Source: Halocafeteria seosinensis
Taxonomy: Eukaryota; Sar; Bigyra; Bicosoecida
Length of the DNA stretch: 54,220 nt
Reading direction: 5' to 3'
Assembly (NCBI GenBank): GCA_001687465.1
Contig: LVLI01000088.1
Location: 1-54,220, forward strand
The stretch's first letter is position 1, and each line of letters begins with the position of its first letter. The notes beneath the pieces were generated by a model. The model did not search any database. It saw only the letters and a list, made by a program, of their open reading frames with translations, and was not told the DNA's origin. Position numbers and translations under genes: made by a program. Shown one piece after another: positions 41,824 to 54,216 of this stretch.

Positions 41824-44800
41824 ATGGCGGATGGACGGCGCCGCGTTCGGTCCTTGGAGTTCCAAAGAGAATCCGCGGCTGAGCAGGAATCGACGTCGTA
41901 CATGTACGAAGGCGACGAGGGGCAAACAAGCCCCCATAAGTCACCGCCGAGTTCTCAAGGCAAAAGCACGACATCGGGCTCGCGGATCAATCTCGTCAAA
42001 CGGTTTTCCACCAACTCTCTCGACTTGGAAGATGAATTGGGAGACAAGGAGCAATGGCACCTCGCGGAGGAGGAAGCCAAATTGTATGAGCCGTATTTGC
42101 AAGGTTATGGAGATCATGCTGAAAACTACCATGATGATCAAAAGAACGAAGAATGTTACGCTGACTTGATAAACAGCCGCTGTCCGGTCTATGCGCGGGC
42201 ATTCGTCCTGTTTCTAGCATTTCCGCTGATGCTTGCCAGCCTTGTTGCGTCGAAGTTGTCACTGTTCGCCTTGGGACACTCGTATCACCGACTAGATCAC
42301 CTGGATGAGACGGAGAAAGAGGAACACCGTTGCGAGATTCGTTTTGCGAGTTTTTGGGCGGTATTTACGCCAGTACTAGTCCAGTTCATCCTTATAGGAC
42401 TCTCGTTCGCTAGCACGCAGAAATACGACCTTCCCCGACAGGAATCACGCAGGGAAAAACTCGACCGTCAAATCAGGGAAAACAGGGAGCGCCGACGCCA
42501 GCGAGGCATGAGAGTGTCTGGAAGAGGTATTGGACACACCTCAACGTTCGGCTCGATAGATGAAGAAAATAAATCACTTGGCTCAGTGAATGAGTCACGG
42601 CACTATGCTGCCTCCCCTCGAGCAGACCCAATCCAAAGTCCTACTTCGGCATCGAGTACCAGCTCTCAAAGCGTTCAGTCATTTGATGAGAATATGCATC
42701 TTCCAAGTGGAAGTTCGGGTGCCAGTGTTGCGCTGACCCAGGCGACTGACAACAACAATTTTACTACTCCAGAACTCCGACCAAGCAAGGATAACTCCAA
42801 ATTGACAAAGTACTTTTGGTTGCCATTAGGAGTAAGTCGATCTGTAGGTGTTTTGTCTTTCATGTTGTTGCTTCACGTTTGACTGATCTCTATTGTATTA
42901 TACAGGTGCTCTTCGACCCGATACTCTCTGCAGTTGGTACCATGTGTTTGGTATTTTCAATCATTCCGTCTCAGGATTGGTATGCTACCTCTGCGCAAAT
43001 GATGGCACTACCTGCTCTGTGGAATGGCTTAGGCTTTCTTCATCGAGCTTTCCTTTCTGAATCAAACAAGCGATATCGTACCGGGATGCGGAAAGCACGT
43101 CTGATAGGGGACCTCGTTGCGTTTCTTATACAAGGTGCCCTTATTGTTGGTGTTGCGCTCAAAGCTACGGACGACCACGCTGCTAGCTTAAGTGGGATTG
43201 CTGTTCCTTTTACGCTATTTGGTGGTTTAACTATCTTACGGACTCGCTTGAGTGACGATCGAAGCCCCATGAATGTTCCCAATATTTTCAACGATGAGCC
43301 AGCTCAGCGACTAAAGTACGCATGCATAAGATTGTTTGTTGAAACACTCACCATAGCCATGATTGGAACGTTTCTTTGGAGTACGGACACTGGCTTCTTT
43401 CCCTCGTCCACTGAATGCTCGAAGTCGTATGGATTTCTGTGGAGATACAACTCGCTGTTGTCAAACAAATATTTGAGGCTAGCTTTGGCCCACGTCGCAA
43501 GCTCCTTCTTGGCAGTGATGCTAGCGAAATTGGTGTGCAGTATGAGAATGAATCTGATGGGGTTAGCACTTCCGTTATCGCTATTTTGGCCGTTGTTTTT
43601 TTCAATCGCTACCTCTCTCTTCGACAAGCTACCGCGACCATTCGTTTGGGGTGATGATAATTCCGAGTTGATTGAAAACAACTGGTTGTCGGCTATAATT
43701 GTTGTCGGGGTACTAGCGCAGGTAAGTACACCACTTTGCAAGGAATTAATGCCGGTCTGACTATGTTCATACATCACCCTTTGTCACTAATGCTATGTCC
43801 CGCAGTTTTGGAGCTGCAGGCACCTTTGGTATGAGATGGACACTTCCTTATCGTATGAGAGCTCGGTGTGGTATCTTCCTTTCTTCAACGTTACGGTTTT
43901 AGATCAGTATCTGCTATTAAATAGAGGGGAAAAAGCACCGCATTGGAGGAAGACCACTAAGAGGCAACCCAAGCCTATAGAAAACGATGCCCGACCCCAG
44001 GAGGGTGCTGATGTAGAAGGAGACCAAGACACCGTAGTCAGCGACGGTGACCAGAGTATGGTAACGAGCGCTGCTGATGTGTCCGTTGCTCAAAGTGCAG
44101 ACGAAACACAGGATCTGATTTTGAAAGTAGGTCTATGCTTTTCATCGTGGCCCCTAAATTGCTGCTTATTCTGTCACCTTCTTTCCTCCAGATGTCCCAA
44201 GAACTTGATTCTCCTGCACCAATGTTGACAGAAAAACGGCAGCAACACCACATAGTCCTGGCGACGTGTATGTGGCACGAAGATCCAAAAGAGATGCGAC
44301 AGTGGGTTTCTTCCTTGGGACACGTTGTTCACAACGTGGTAGAAACGGCCAAGAAGTGCGTCCTAACCTTGTGATTTATTGCGTTTGATTGTCCTAACAA
44401 ACAATTGCTTGCTTACCGCAGTTGCTTCATTTCCCCAACCGGTGTATATTCGCGTGATACATACGAGGCGCATGTCGTAGTAGACTCCGCATTTGAGCGC
44501 CCCAAAGATTTTACTGATGCACAAGTAACTCCTAGTTCAGATATCAGAAGACCGAACATATATACGTCGACACTTCTTAAAATCCTTGAGGAAGAGCTTG
44601 GCGCTGCGATACCTTATATTGATCTCACCGACCATTTGTTCAGTCATCAAATTGTTACGGAGTACGGAGTTGTCATCAAGGTAAACTTGATCCCTCCGGA
44701 CGCAGAGAATGAAATTCGTTATCGCGTTCGAAGAGATTTTTGCAATTACTATGGCATCAACTCAAACTCGGAGCTGACGGAACAACAACAGAATACGTTC

Positions 44801-47800
44801 GACAGGGTGCTTGAGTATTTCAATGTTGGCTTTTTCTTGTACATTCACTTGAAGGTGCGTCTTTCACGGAAATCAACTGGGGTCAATAGCTAAATAGAGT
44901 AGTATGACTGGTCCTTGCAGGACCCTATTTTATGCTACAATGGCAAGCGAAACAACCAAGTTCTGTATATGAACTTCATACTCGGTGAAGTGGAGAGAAG
45001 AAAGCGAGAAGCGCGCAAGAAGAAACGGGCGTTCGACGTTCCATCAATGAAGCACACCTTACTAGTTACAACAGATGGTGACACATCTTTTGAGTTTAAA
45101 GATGTGGATGCACTAGTGGATTCCCTTGTATGTGCATCAAGTTTGCTGTTCTTGTTTACAGTTCTGTCAAGGATCCGGTGATATCCTCTCTTGTACTTCT
45201 GCAGGTTCGAGATGAAGAGTCTGCCGGAGCTTGTGGACGGATCCGTCCTCTAGGTTCTGGAATGATGGCTTGGTATCAACAGTTTGAGTACGCATCGGGC
45301 CACTGGTTTCAAAAGACCGCAGAGCATGTCCTTGGAACCGTCCAATGCTGTCCAGGATGTTTTAGTATTTGGCGGATGAGTCGTCTGAACGAAATATTAT
45401 ATGAATATTCGCAACCTAGTGAGGATGGGCAAGAGTATTTGCGAAAGGACCAGGGAGAGGATCGCTGGATGTGCACTTTGTTGATTCAACATGGGTGGAA
45501 GATGAGCTACTGTGCTGCAGCAGTGGCATATACGTTTGCTCCCGAAGGTTTCAGCGTGTTTTTTGACCAGCGGCGGCGTTGGCTTTCTTCGACCATGGCC
45601 AACATGTACGATCTTATTTTGACCGGCTCTAAAGTGGCCAACAATCACGGACGGTCAGGCCTGCCGCTGATTTATCGTATGTACATCTTTATGATGTTCT
45701 TATTGGGTATTTTCACCCCAGCTACCATAGTGATCTTTGTCGCCGGGGGCATTGAGCTGGCTACAAACAAAGGAGCTGGATTAGGATTTTTTGTCTCTAT
45801 TTTAATTCCCCTCCTTTTTGTTGCGCTGATATTATGGCAGGAATACCGGAAGTCTCACGGCTCTCCCTTCCGAAATTGCTGCGGCCGTGCTAATGATTCA
45901 GGTGATACTGAGAGGAGCTTGCTCCCTGAAACGTCTGAAACGGCTTTAACTGCTAAGTTCAAGAAGCAACAAATTAGTTTGGCGTTCTGGTTAAGCATTG
46001 TATATGGTTTTCTCCTGATACTGGTATTGGTCAGCCTTATTGTAAAGGCGTTTAAAGAATTTTACTCCGCGGAGACGTTTTTCCTGTTATCCCTCATCGG
46101 ACTCTTCGTTAGCACGATGATCCTTCACCCTCGGGACATACCGGGAGCCTTTAACGGATTTATTTACTTTCTGTTTATCCCAATGGCTTATCTAATTCTT
46201 TACATGTATGCTTTTGGTAAGTTATTGTCGTTAACGCGGTGACAGTTTACTTGGTAAACTCTCATTCCATTGCCTGTACAGCTAACATGAATGTTATGAG
46301 TTGGGGTACACGCAGTGAAGATGCTGAGTCCAACGAAGGATCGGAAGCGGAATTTTACATCGTTGAAGACCCTATTGCTACTGACGTCTCTATTCGACGC
46401 AGAAACAATGGTAATCAAAACACCGACGCGTTGGCGGCATCGCTTGAGCTGTATTTCGAAGTTCCTGTAGAGCTTTCTTCAGAAAGAGAACACGCTCGTA
46501 TCAAAGATAAGCTAAAGGTGTTAGCAGAGGAAACATCGAGAGAATTCAAGGACCAGTCTGTCTCTCCCGGTTCCTCGTGCATGAATCTCGAAGCTTCACA
46601 TGATGGATACTGCGTTATCTTTACAGGGGATGGTGTATGCCTTAGCACAATTTCACAATGGCTAACATATTGGCGAAATGTAGATGGAATGGAAAAGGTC
46701 TGGATATTTTGCGATAGCTATCATCCTTTGCTATTAAATTTGGCACGCCGACGCTCCCTAAATCTGGAACGCTTATCGAGGTATGGGACGCATATACTGC
46801 AATATGTCGTGCGGAAGGAAGTTCCTCGTTTCTATCGGCTGCCTAAGACTACTGAGTCCTTTTTCACTACCAATCAGTTGCGAGGGGGAACACGGAGAAC
46901 TGACACTGGTCCAAGAGATGAGCAGAGTCGTAAGGGCAACCTGCAGAAGGAATTAGACAGTCTGAGGACGAAAGTATGCCAGATAATTCTTTTACTGAAT
47001 CTTTTCTGGCCTGTAGTCGTCGTTTCGATGTCCTTGTCGCCTCAGCTATACGTTTTCCAGTCTAACTTCGCTGGCCTCTCATTCTTGATATTTTGCGGAA
47101 TCGTGCTTGCGATCCAGTTTCTTTGCATGCTTGTACATCGCTGGGAAACATTCATGACTTTAGTATCCCTCCCTTTCGCATTCGAGAGGAGCTTCCATAG
47201 TGGTGTCATGAATATGTGCTCTGCTTTGGGAAAGAGGAAGTACACCGCAAATCTGTCGGAAAGAGAGCACTTCCCTCGCTCTGATGCGACAGAAACAACA
47301 CCGTGCATGCCCAAAATTTGTTCTCGCTGTTACCCGCACCGTCGTGAACAGCTTGAGTCGACGGAGCCTGAAACTAATGGAATTGGCTATGAAGAACGTC
47401 AAGAATTAAACGGAAGGTCTGCAGAGCCTCCCCAAGGCGAGTCTTCTGGAATCGGAGCCGCTCAGGGTAAAAAAACACACGGCATGTGCCCTTGTTTTCA
47501 GCGGTGTAGAAAGAGGAACGAGCCAGTGTATGATGATCAACCTAGCCCGGCACAGTATCAAAGTGGCGGTTCTGCAGTGTTTCCGCAGAATTTCTACGAG
47601 GAACGATACTCGGATACACTCACTCCTGAGACATACCAGGAAGTGGGTCAGAACGCAGACACTCTCGTACCCCATGCATATCAAAACCAAGGCGCTTTAC
47701 ATCCCACTGATCCTTCCCAGCATCGAGCTCACGGCCAGTACGCGGAACATCAGGAGCCCCAACTATCCAACGGCCGTAACTCTGTCCCGTCGGGTCTGCG

Positions 47801-48272
47801 AAGATCTCATCAACAGGTTATACAGTCTGGTAGCAGTAGTGAGGGCATAAAGGAAAGCACGAGCCTGTCTCAACAGCAAGCAACTCGTCATCATCCCCAG
47901 CAGGTCAACGGTGTATCCATCAGGCCAGCAGAAGAAGTCGAAGGAAGGAACATGCACCACCACCAACGAACTCCTCATCGTTCACAGCAAACCAATGGTG
48001 CAACCATGAGACCAACAGAAACTCGTAATTCCAGCGGGCAACAGATAGTATCTGGTCCAGGCAGAAATCCTCCATCGAATCAGAGGGGTGCTTTTACACC
48101 TCGTATTGCGCCTCCGGTTAGTCAGCAGCGAGCATCTGCCGCTAATTCCCGCTCTGGGTCCGGCTATCAGGCGCCACCGCTGCGGCCTAGAGTTGTACGG
48201 ACCCCTTCAACACAACCACACGCTAATCGGGGAAGGCGCCTTCCTATGGGAAGAGGCACGCAGAGGCGATAA
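41824..48272 (+). CDS. Chitin synthase paralogue B (canonical motifs)
   Basis: Exons 41824-42831, 42906-43721, 43806-44126, 44192-44355, 44422-44854, 44921-45127, 45205-46216 and 46282-48272 encode about 1,983 residues. This membrane GT2 enzyme polymerises UDP-GlcNAc into chitin and extrudes it. Present are multiple N-terminal helices, TCMWHEDPKEM, DTYEAHVVVDSAFE, TTDGDTSFEF, GTVQCCPGCFSIWR, EDRW (45457-45468), QRRRW (45568-45582) and SWGTR (46299-46313). The order and motifs fit the division that includes animal and diatom enzymes. Two C-terminal hydrophobic helices (VCQIILLLNLFWPVVVVSMS; FLIFCGIVLAIQFLCMLVHR) precede a cytosolic-looking tail of about 370 residues rich in Gln, His, Pro, Ser and Arg. 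Its introns contain in-frame stops, confirming exon borders used for copies A and C. No myosin head or MIT domain is seen. Confidence 0.95.
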
Positions 48273-48926
48273 ATGGCCAAGTAAATGAAGGACTTTTCGC
48301 AGCATCCATCACACGGCTTCCTCCCACTCCTTTTTAGCGATGCTTGGTCTTGTTTGCATACAATAGTTGGATCATTATGATATATGCATGTAATCGTATC
48401 TAGTAGGCTGTAATTTAGCTGCCAAATAGGGACATACACGCTATGTAACGCACATAAGTGTGAGACATCATGGCAGGAATAGTTCAACGTGCCGCCTGCA
48501 TCCATGTGATCAGCGTTTTTCCGAATTTCCGAACAACAAAAACTGACCCCAGTCTGGCCCGTGCGGCTCCGGCCGCGCAGCAGACGGAAATGATTCATTC
48601 ACCCATGATGGGCCATCCTTGATCTCTCCGATGGCCATAGACCGAACATGACGACTAAGAGTGTGGTATATTGTTGTCTTCTCGTTCCCGTGCGTCCCGG
48701 AAGTGTACTCTTGTATGGTGGACGTATCCTGTCGGAGTGGCCGGTTGGGTTTGTGACGCTGTTTACGTGCGCTTTCTTACGGGAAAAAATTAGGGCTTCA
48801 TAACATACGCACCCACCTTCATTCGGTGCGTATCGGCTCTAGTTGCTGAAATCACCTACTGGTAGGAGCACAAAACGGGGGGCGTTGTATAATCAGTACG
48901 ACTTCAACCATTTCATTTAATTACTA
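48273..48926. other. Interval between chitin synthase copy B and pseudogene C
   Basis: 654 bp with a minus-strand open frame (48598-48167) that has no recognisable features and overlaps the end of copy B. Presumably it holds the 3' region of B and the former promoter of C. Confidence 0.45.
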
Positions 48927-51900
48927 ATGAACCACTCAAAGAGGAAAATTCCATTCACACCTGATGAAGGTGCGAAAGGAGTAGCGCAAACGACCACATC
49001 AAATAGAGTAAATGAACATGTGAAACCAGTTGGGAGATATTCCAGACTGACACTGCTGACTCCTTTTCCCAAAGAAGCGCAAGGTATAGACTTCGACGAA
49101 GATCTAGAGCATCTGGCGGAGGATGAAGCCAAACTCGACGAACCGACGTTGAAAGGATACGGCAACCGAACAGACGACCATCTTGATGACACCGGTGGGG
49201 AGGATACAGCGTTGCACGATTGGTAAACAAAGGATGTCCAGCCTGCGCGCGAGCTACTATATTACTGACCATCTTCCCCTTGATGATGTGTGCTTTGATA
49301 GCTTCCAAGCTTTCAATCATTTCCTTTGGGGATGTTTACCACAGGATTAACCACGGCCATCTAAGCGCGTACGCGAAGGAACAACGACGCTGCGACGCCA
49401 AGTTTGCGGGCTTCTGGGTCATCCTTGGACCCGTGATGCTTCAACTTCTCCTTGTCTTCTTCCAATACGCCCGAGCAAGAAGCTACGATATTCTATAGGC
49501 CCCAAGTGTGAAGGATATAAACCGAAAAAGAGTGAAAAGCCAGTACAGGGAACGCCAGAAGCGGAAAATCCGGGTTTCTGCACGCGGTATTGGTCAAGAA
49601 CTGTCAGATCAGTCTACAGAGGCAGGAAGCTCGGTTCATTCTATTTCAGAATTTCGGGAGCGAAATATATCCAATGTAGGTAAAACTGCCTACAGTATAC
49701 CTAGCTCAACAGCGTCAACAGTATCTGAATTCGTCGAAGATCTCGACTTGCCTCGATCCCCCGACACCAAGCGAAGTCTGTCGTCATCTGAAGACACGGC
49801 AACAAGTTCGGTTCCACGAGGTTTGAGACGAAAAGACTACAAATCAAAATGCTCTAAGGCCGTATGGCTGATTCTAGGTGTAAGTGAATAAAGTATTGAT
49901 CTCCGTTATAGTGTAAACGCTTAAGCTCGGTGTCCCCACAGTTATTCCTCGACGCTGCCCTTTCCGCCATCGGAAGCATGTACCTGTTATTTACAGTGAT
50001 TCCCTCGCAACACTGGATTTGGACGGGATCGCAGATGTTGACAATACCTGTAATGTGGAATCTCTTAGGATTTGCGCGCCGAGCGTGGGGCACGGATGCC
50101 GGGAAAGATTCAGCCTTAAAAATGAAACTGAGACTAATGGGTGATCTCTGGGCGTCAATCGGGCAAATAGCTTTGCTAGTGGGACTAGCATCAGCTTCAT
50201 CTGCCGAACCCTTGCTAACAGCCAAAGGGCTAGCTCTGCCTTTTTCACTCTTCGGCGGAATAAATCTTCTACGGACGCGTCTTAGCCCTGACCGAAGCGC
50301 CACCGGGGCACCCAATGTCTTCAATGACGAACCAGCGAAAAGGTTCAAGTATGCATCTATTCGACTATTTCTGGAGGCGGCACTCATTGCGTCGTTTGGG
50401 ACATTTCATTGGGGGCAAACTTCGGGAGTCCCTTCGACCCAAACACACTGCTCGACTAATTCGCACTTGTTCCTGTTTCGATACCGAGAAGTATTATCTA
50501 ACGAGTATTTTCCGCTGACTGTGGTTCATATGGGGTCGTCATTTCTCGCAATCTTGCTAGCAAAACTGGGATGCAGTATGAGGATGAGTCTAATGGGATT
50601 GGCCTTTCCGCTTTCGATGTTTTGGCCCATCTTCTTTATCTGCGCAGCGAACTTGTCTGGAACATTTCCGCACCCATTCACTTGGAGAGCAAACGCCATC
50701 CATGATCAAGAGCTTTTCATTCTTATTGGCATAGGATATTTAGCACATGTGAGTACTATCATGCTTTTCTGTCTATTGTATTCAGTCGCCCACGCTGTAT
50801 TAAATATTGTATTATTTCCTCTCCATCCAGTGCTGGACTGCCCGCCATCTTTGGTATGAGCAGGATAAATCTTTGTCTCCCGAAAGATCCGTGTGGTACT
50901 CGCCCTTCTTCAACACCCTGGTCCTGGATCATTCACTTATGCTCACTAGAGGCGCTAAAGCTCCCCGTTGGAAAGCATTTGGAAGGCAGAAGGCCCCCTT
51001 TAAACGAACGACCAATCTAGGTGACACTTCTCGGCCTCTCCGCACTCCACCACATGGAATTGCCGATAGCTTGCCTGATGAGAGTGACGATAAATCCATA
51101 GGACATGCCCAAAGCGTAGGAAGCATTTCTTCAGTACCAAACGCCGCTGATGAGACACAGCAATTAATTATCCAGGTAAGTAACCGCAGGGGGAAAGTTG
51201 AGCGCTCGAAAGCCTGAAACAGTTGAATGATCTACCATTCCGTCCAACAGATGTCGCAAGACCTTGAGGCACGTGCACCTACCTTAACCGCGAAACGTAA
51301 ACAACAGCACATCGTTCTTGCAACTTGCATGTGGCATGAGAGCCCAAAGGAAATGTTACAGTGGGTATCCTCTCTCAGCAATGTTATTGCAAACGTAATG
51401 AAAACGGCGAAGAGGTATGTCATGTAGATTGTCGAACGCCCTGACACAGATCTCCGAAGGATTGTATGCTGTACTGGTGTGCAGGTTCTTCATTTCACCG
51501 ACTGGAGTATACTCCAGAGATACGTACGAGGCACATGTGGTTGTGGATTCAGCTTTCGAGAGACCACGAGATTTTGTCAAGAATGAGGAAGAAGCAGAAG
51601 CTGACAAGCAATCGGACTTCCGGAGACCCAATCGGTACACCGAGTGCCTCCTCAAACTTATCGAGGAGGAAATAGGAGCCACGATTCCGTTTGAGACGAT
51701 TGGTGATAGCTTATTTGCCAATCAAATGCTGACTGAGTATGGGATCGTGCTGAAAGTGAACTTGATCCCTCCTGAAGTACATCAAGAAATCCAGGACATT
51801 GTAAGAAAAGACTACTGTAGCTACCAAGGCATCAGTGAACACAAAGACTTGTCGAACGACACTATTTTTCTAAAGCTTTTAGAGCATTTTGACGTGGATT

Positions 51901-52850
51901 TTGTACTGTACATCCACTTGAAGGTAGGTCTGAAGTGTAATGCAAGGGTTTGTTATCAAAGGATAGTACAAGTGTGTGAGTGCTGTCTTTGCAGGATCCC
52001 ATATTGACAAAGCCAGGGAAGCGAGCGAATCAGATACTATACATGAACTTCGTCCTTGGGGAACTAGAGAGACGGAAGCGAGAAGAACACTGTAACAGAA
52101 GAACGAAATGTGTGCCCTCTATGAAAAACACCCTGCTGCTAACAACTGATGGTGATACCTCGTACGATATTCAAAGATGTAGATGCATTGGTAGATTCTC
52201 TGGTATGTTAGCACTGCATCATATTCTCTGCGTTGACACTCGTTCATGAAATGACACTTCTACTCCAGATACGTGATGACGAAGTTGCCGGAGCTTGTGG
52301 TCGAATCAGACCCCTCGGCTCAGGGTTAATGGTGTGGTTCCAACAATTCGAATATGCGGCCGGACACTGGTTCCAAAAGTCGACAGAACACGTTCTAGGG
52401 ACTGTACAGTGCTGCCCCGGCTGTTTCAGTATTTGGCTCAACGAAATATTGTACGACTACTCACAGAGAAGCGAGAGTGGCCAAGAATATCTGCGCAAAG
52501 ATCAAGGCGAAGATAGGTGGATGTGCACGCTCCTGATTCAGCATGGGTGGAAAATGAGTTACTGTGCTGCAGCCGTAGCATACACATTTGCACCTGAAAG
52601 TTTTAACATGTTCTTCGACCAACGGCGAAGGTGGCTGTCATCTACAATGGCAAATATGTACGATCTCATCCGTGTTGGCGGGAGGGTGGGTGGCAAAGAA
52701 GCATGGACGCTCTGGCCTCCCGTTTTTATACCGCCTGTACATCATTGTGATGTTTTGCCTCAGTCTGCTGACACCCGCAACCATTATTCTTCTGGTTGCA
52801 GGAGGAATTGAGCTGGCATCCCAAGTGGGATCGGGTAGAGCGGGACACGT
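48927..52850 (+). pseudogene. Chitin synthase paralogue C, degenerate and 3'-truncated
   Basis: Remains of the same eight-exon gene: exon equivalents 48927-49879, 49942-50748, 50831-51175, 51251-51414, 51485-51923, 51995-52202 and 52269 to about 52850. Lesions: a frameshift near 49215, a TAG at 49496-49498 after RSYDIL, a one-base insertion near 52168 (exon 6 is 208 nt versus 207 in copy B) just after DGDTSYD, a 12-nt in-frame loss after CFSIW (near 52436) removing the RMSR present in B, and a frameshift in a G-rich run near 52680. Homology ends after GGIELASQ at about 52830-52850, so the remaining membrane helices, the SWGTR exon and the tail are absent. TCMWHE, EDRW and QRRRW are still canonical, so decay probably began after divergence from a working enzyme. 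Splice sites are largely intact, suggesting recent inactivation. Confidence 0.92.
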
Positions 52851-53650
52851 TTCCAAATTGTATTTGTGAATTATTTCCAAATAATCTAGTTCAACTTCAA
52901 CATGACACTAACACTCAAACAATTTCGACACATTCATGAAGTTATGTAATTGCGTTGTTGCAATCGTTGCTCACTTTAACCAAACAGGTGCGAAGCGCTT
53001 CTATACAGTTTGCCGGGTTGAATAGCGCTATATCAGCCGAAATATGCAAGCCATGAAGGTAGCAAAGGTAGGAATTTTTTGGAATCATTTGCAACCTAAC
53101 AACGGACACTGGTATCCTAAATCAAAGATGCAGGAAGGAGAATTCACCCCTGATGAGGCCCTAAAGATGCCTAGGAGCCTGCTGGGAAACTAAAGCGAGC
53201 GGTGAAACGCGATGATGACAGTCAGGAGTACGGGCGCTGAAAGCAAACCAGAAGCGCCCGATCTAGAAGCCTTAGGAGGGTTTGCTAGAAGAGTCGTAGA
53301 AAGGACTGATTCTGTTGACGACATAAGACGCAAGTCTGTGTCCTGCAGCTTGCGCTACGGATGTACAAGCATCCGTAGCGCACCAGACCTATAGCCCCGT
53401 GGTGGTGTACAGCCTTATCGTCGGCAGAAAGCCAGGGTGTTACATTCTCCAATTGTATTGTACACGTAGCACGAAGCCCAACAAGTGCACAATCGAACAG
53501 CGCTATGTACATACTTTGATACCTGATGAGCATACCGTAGATTGCCTTCGAGTGGAGACCAAGGAGCGGGCAATTGAACCAGACGAGGCTGAAAAACAAG
53601 ATGTTAAAGCTGGTTCTTGTAAAAACTGCAAATTTCAAGTGACATTCATT
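52851..53650. other. Post-truncation interval, possible transposon-derived DNA
   Basis: Sequence after the break in copy C has no similarity to chitin synthase. Short plus-strand frames occur at 53212-53394 and 53399-53668; the latter ends in a Cys pair (SCKNCKFQVTFIFEFKR) that could belong to the DNA-binding part of a Mutator-like transposase. The assignment is only by proximity and is weak. Confidence 0.3.
53351..53382. repeat. Perfect 13-bp-arm hairpin
   Basis: TGCGCTACGGATG at 53351-53363 is followed by a 6-nt loop and its exact reverse complement at 53370-53382. It may be part of a mobile element or a transcribed hairpin; nothing else supports a function. Confidence 0.6.
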
Positions 53651-53654
53651 TTCG

Positions 53655-54216
53655 AATTCAAGCGATAACCTTTGGTCAGTCTTCGACGATTGCGTCTCCT
53701 ATACTGCAACTTGTGGTGGGCCTTTTCGAGGACAATGGGCCAATGGTTTTCGTATAATCTTCACCGATGATGCGAAAGGCTTCCGGAAAGCCGTTCGAAG
53801 ATCGCTACCTCGGACGCACCATAGAGGATGCGGCTTCCACATGTTCCAAACGTGGCGGGGTTGGCTCCGTCATTTCAAGGATAAGGCGAAGATAGGGAGA
53901 GCCAAAACGCTGCTCTGGAAAGCAATAACCTCCATAGATCTCCGAGTCACTGACGAACATTGGGAAGCACTCTATGCCCTCTGCAAAGAAAACTTGGCGA
54001 GGAAACATTGGTCATTTCTGCATTACTCAGCAGAAATCGTCATTATAGGTCCGTTAAGGGGTTCCCCGACAGGTCTTCGTGGGAAGCTCCTTTGCGAATA
54101 GTATAACTGAATCAGCAAACAACATGGTCAAGCGCCAAGGAATTTGTAAAGCACGTTCAACTCTGAGGGTTATCTACGTAACCTCTGCAACGTTTGATAG
54201 CAGTGTCATCAAACTT
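53655..54216 (+). pseudogene. Mutator-like (MULE) transposase relic
   Basis: One open frame, from about 53690 to its stop at 54101, reads IIFTDDAKGFRKAVRRS and then HHRGCGFHMFQTWRGWLRHF. This is the aspartate followed by the C-x2-H signature of the MULE transposase core. It continues through DEHWEALYALCKENLARKHW. After a frame change the sequence reads SITESANNMVKRQGICKARS, matching the usual TNN.E..N block near the end of the MULE core. A frameshift near 54040-54090 separates the two parts, so the gene is broken. It lies directly beyond the truncation of chitin synthase copy C, and a transposon insertion may have caused that truncation. The terminal inverted repeats were not found, and the element may continue past the window. 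Confidence 0.55.

Noticed and set aside
48927-52850. Treating chitin synthase copy C as a functional gene with extra introns
   Set aside because: The frame breaks fall inside blocks conserved with copies A and B and no splice signals could bypass them; exon 6 is exactly one nucleotide longer than in B.
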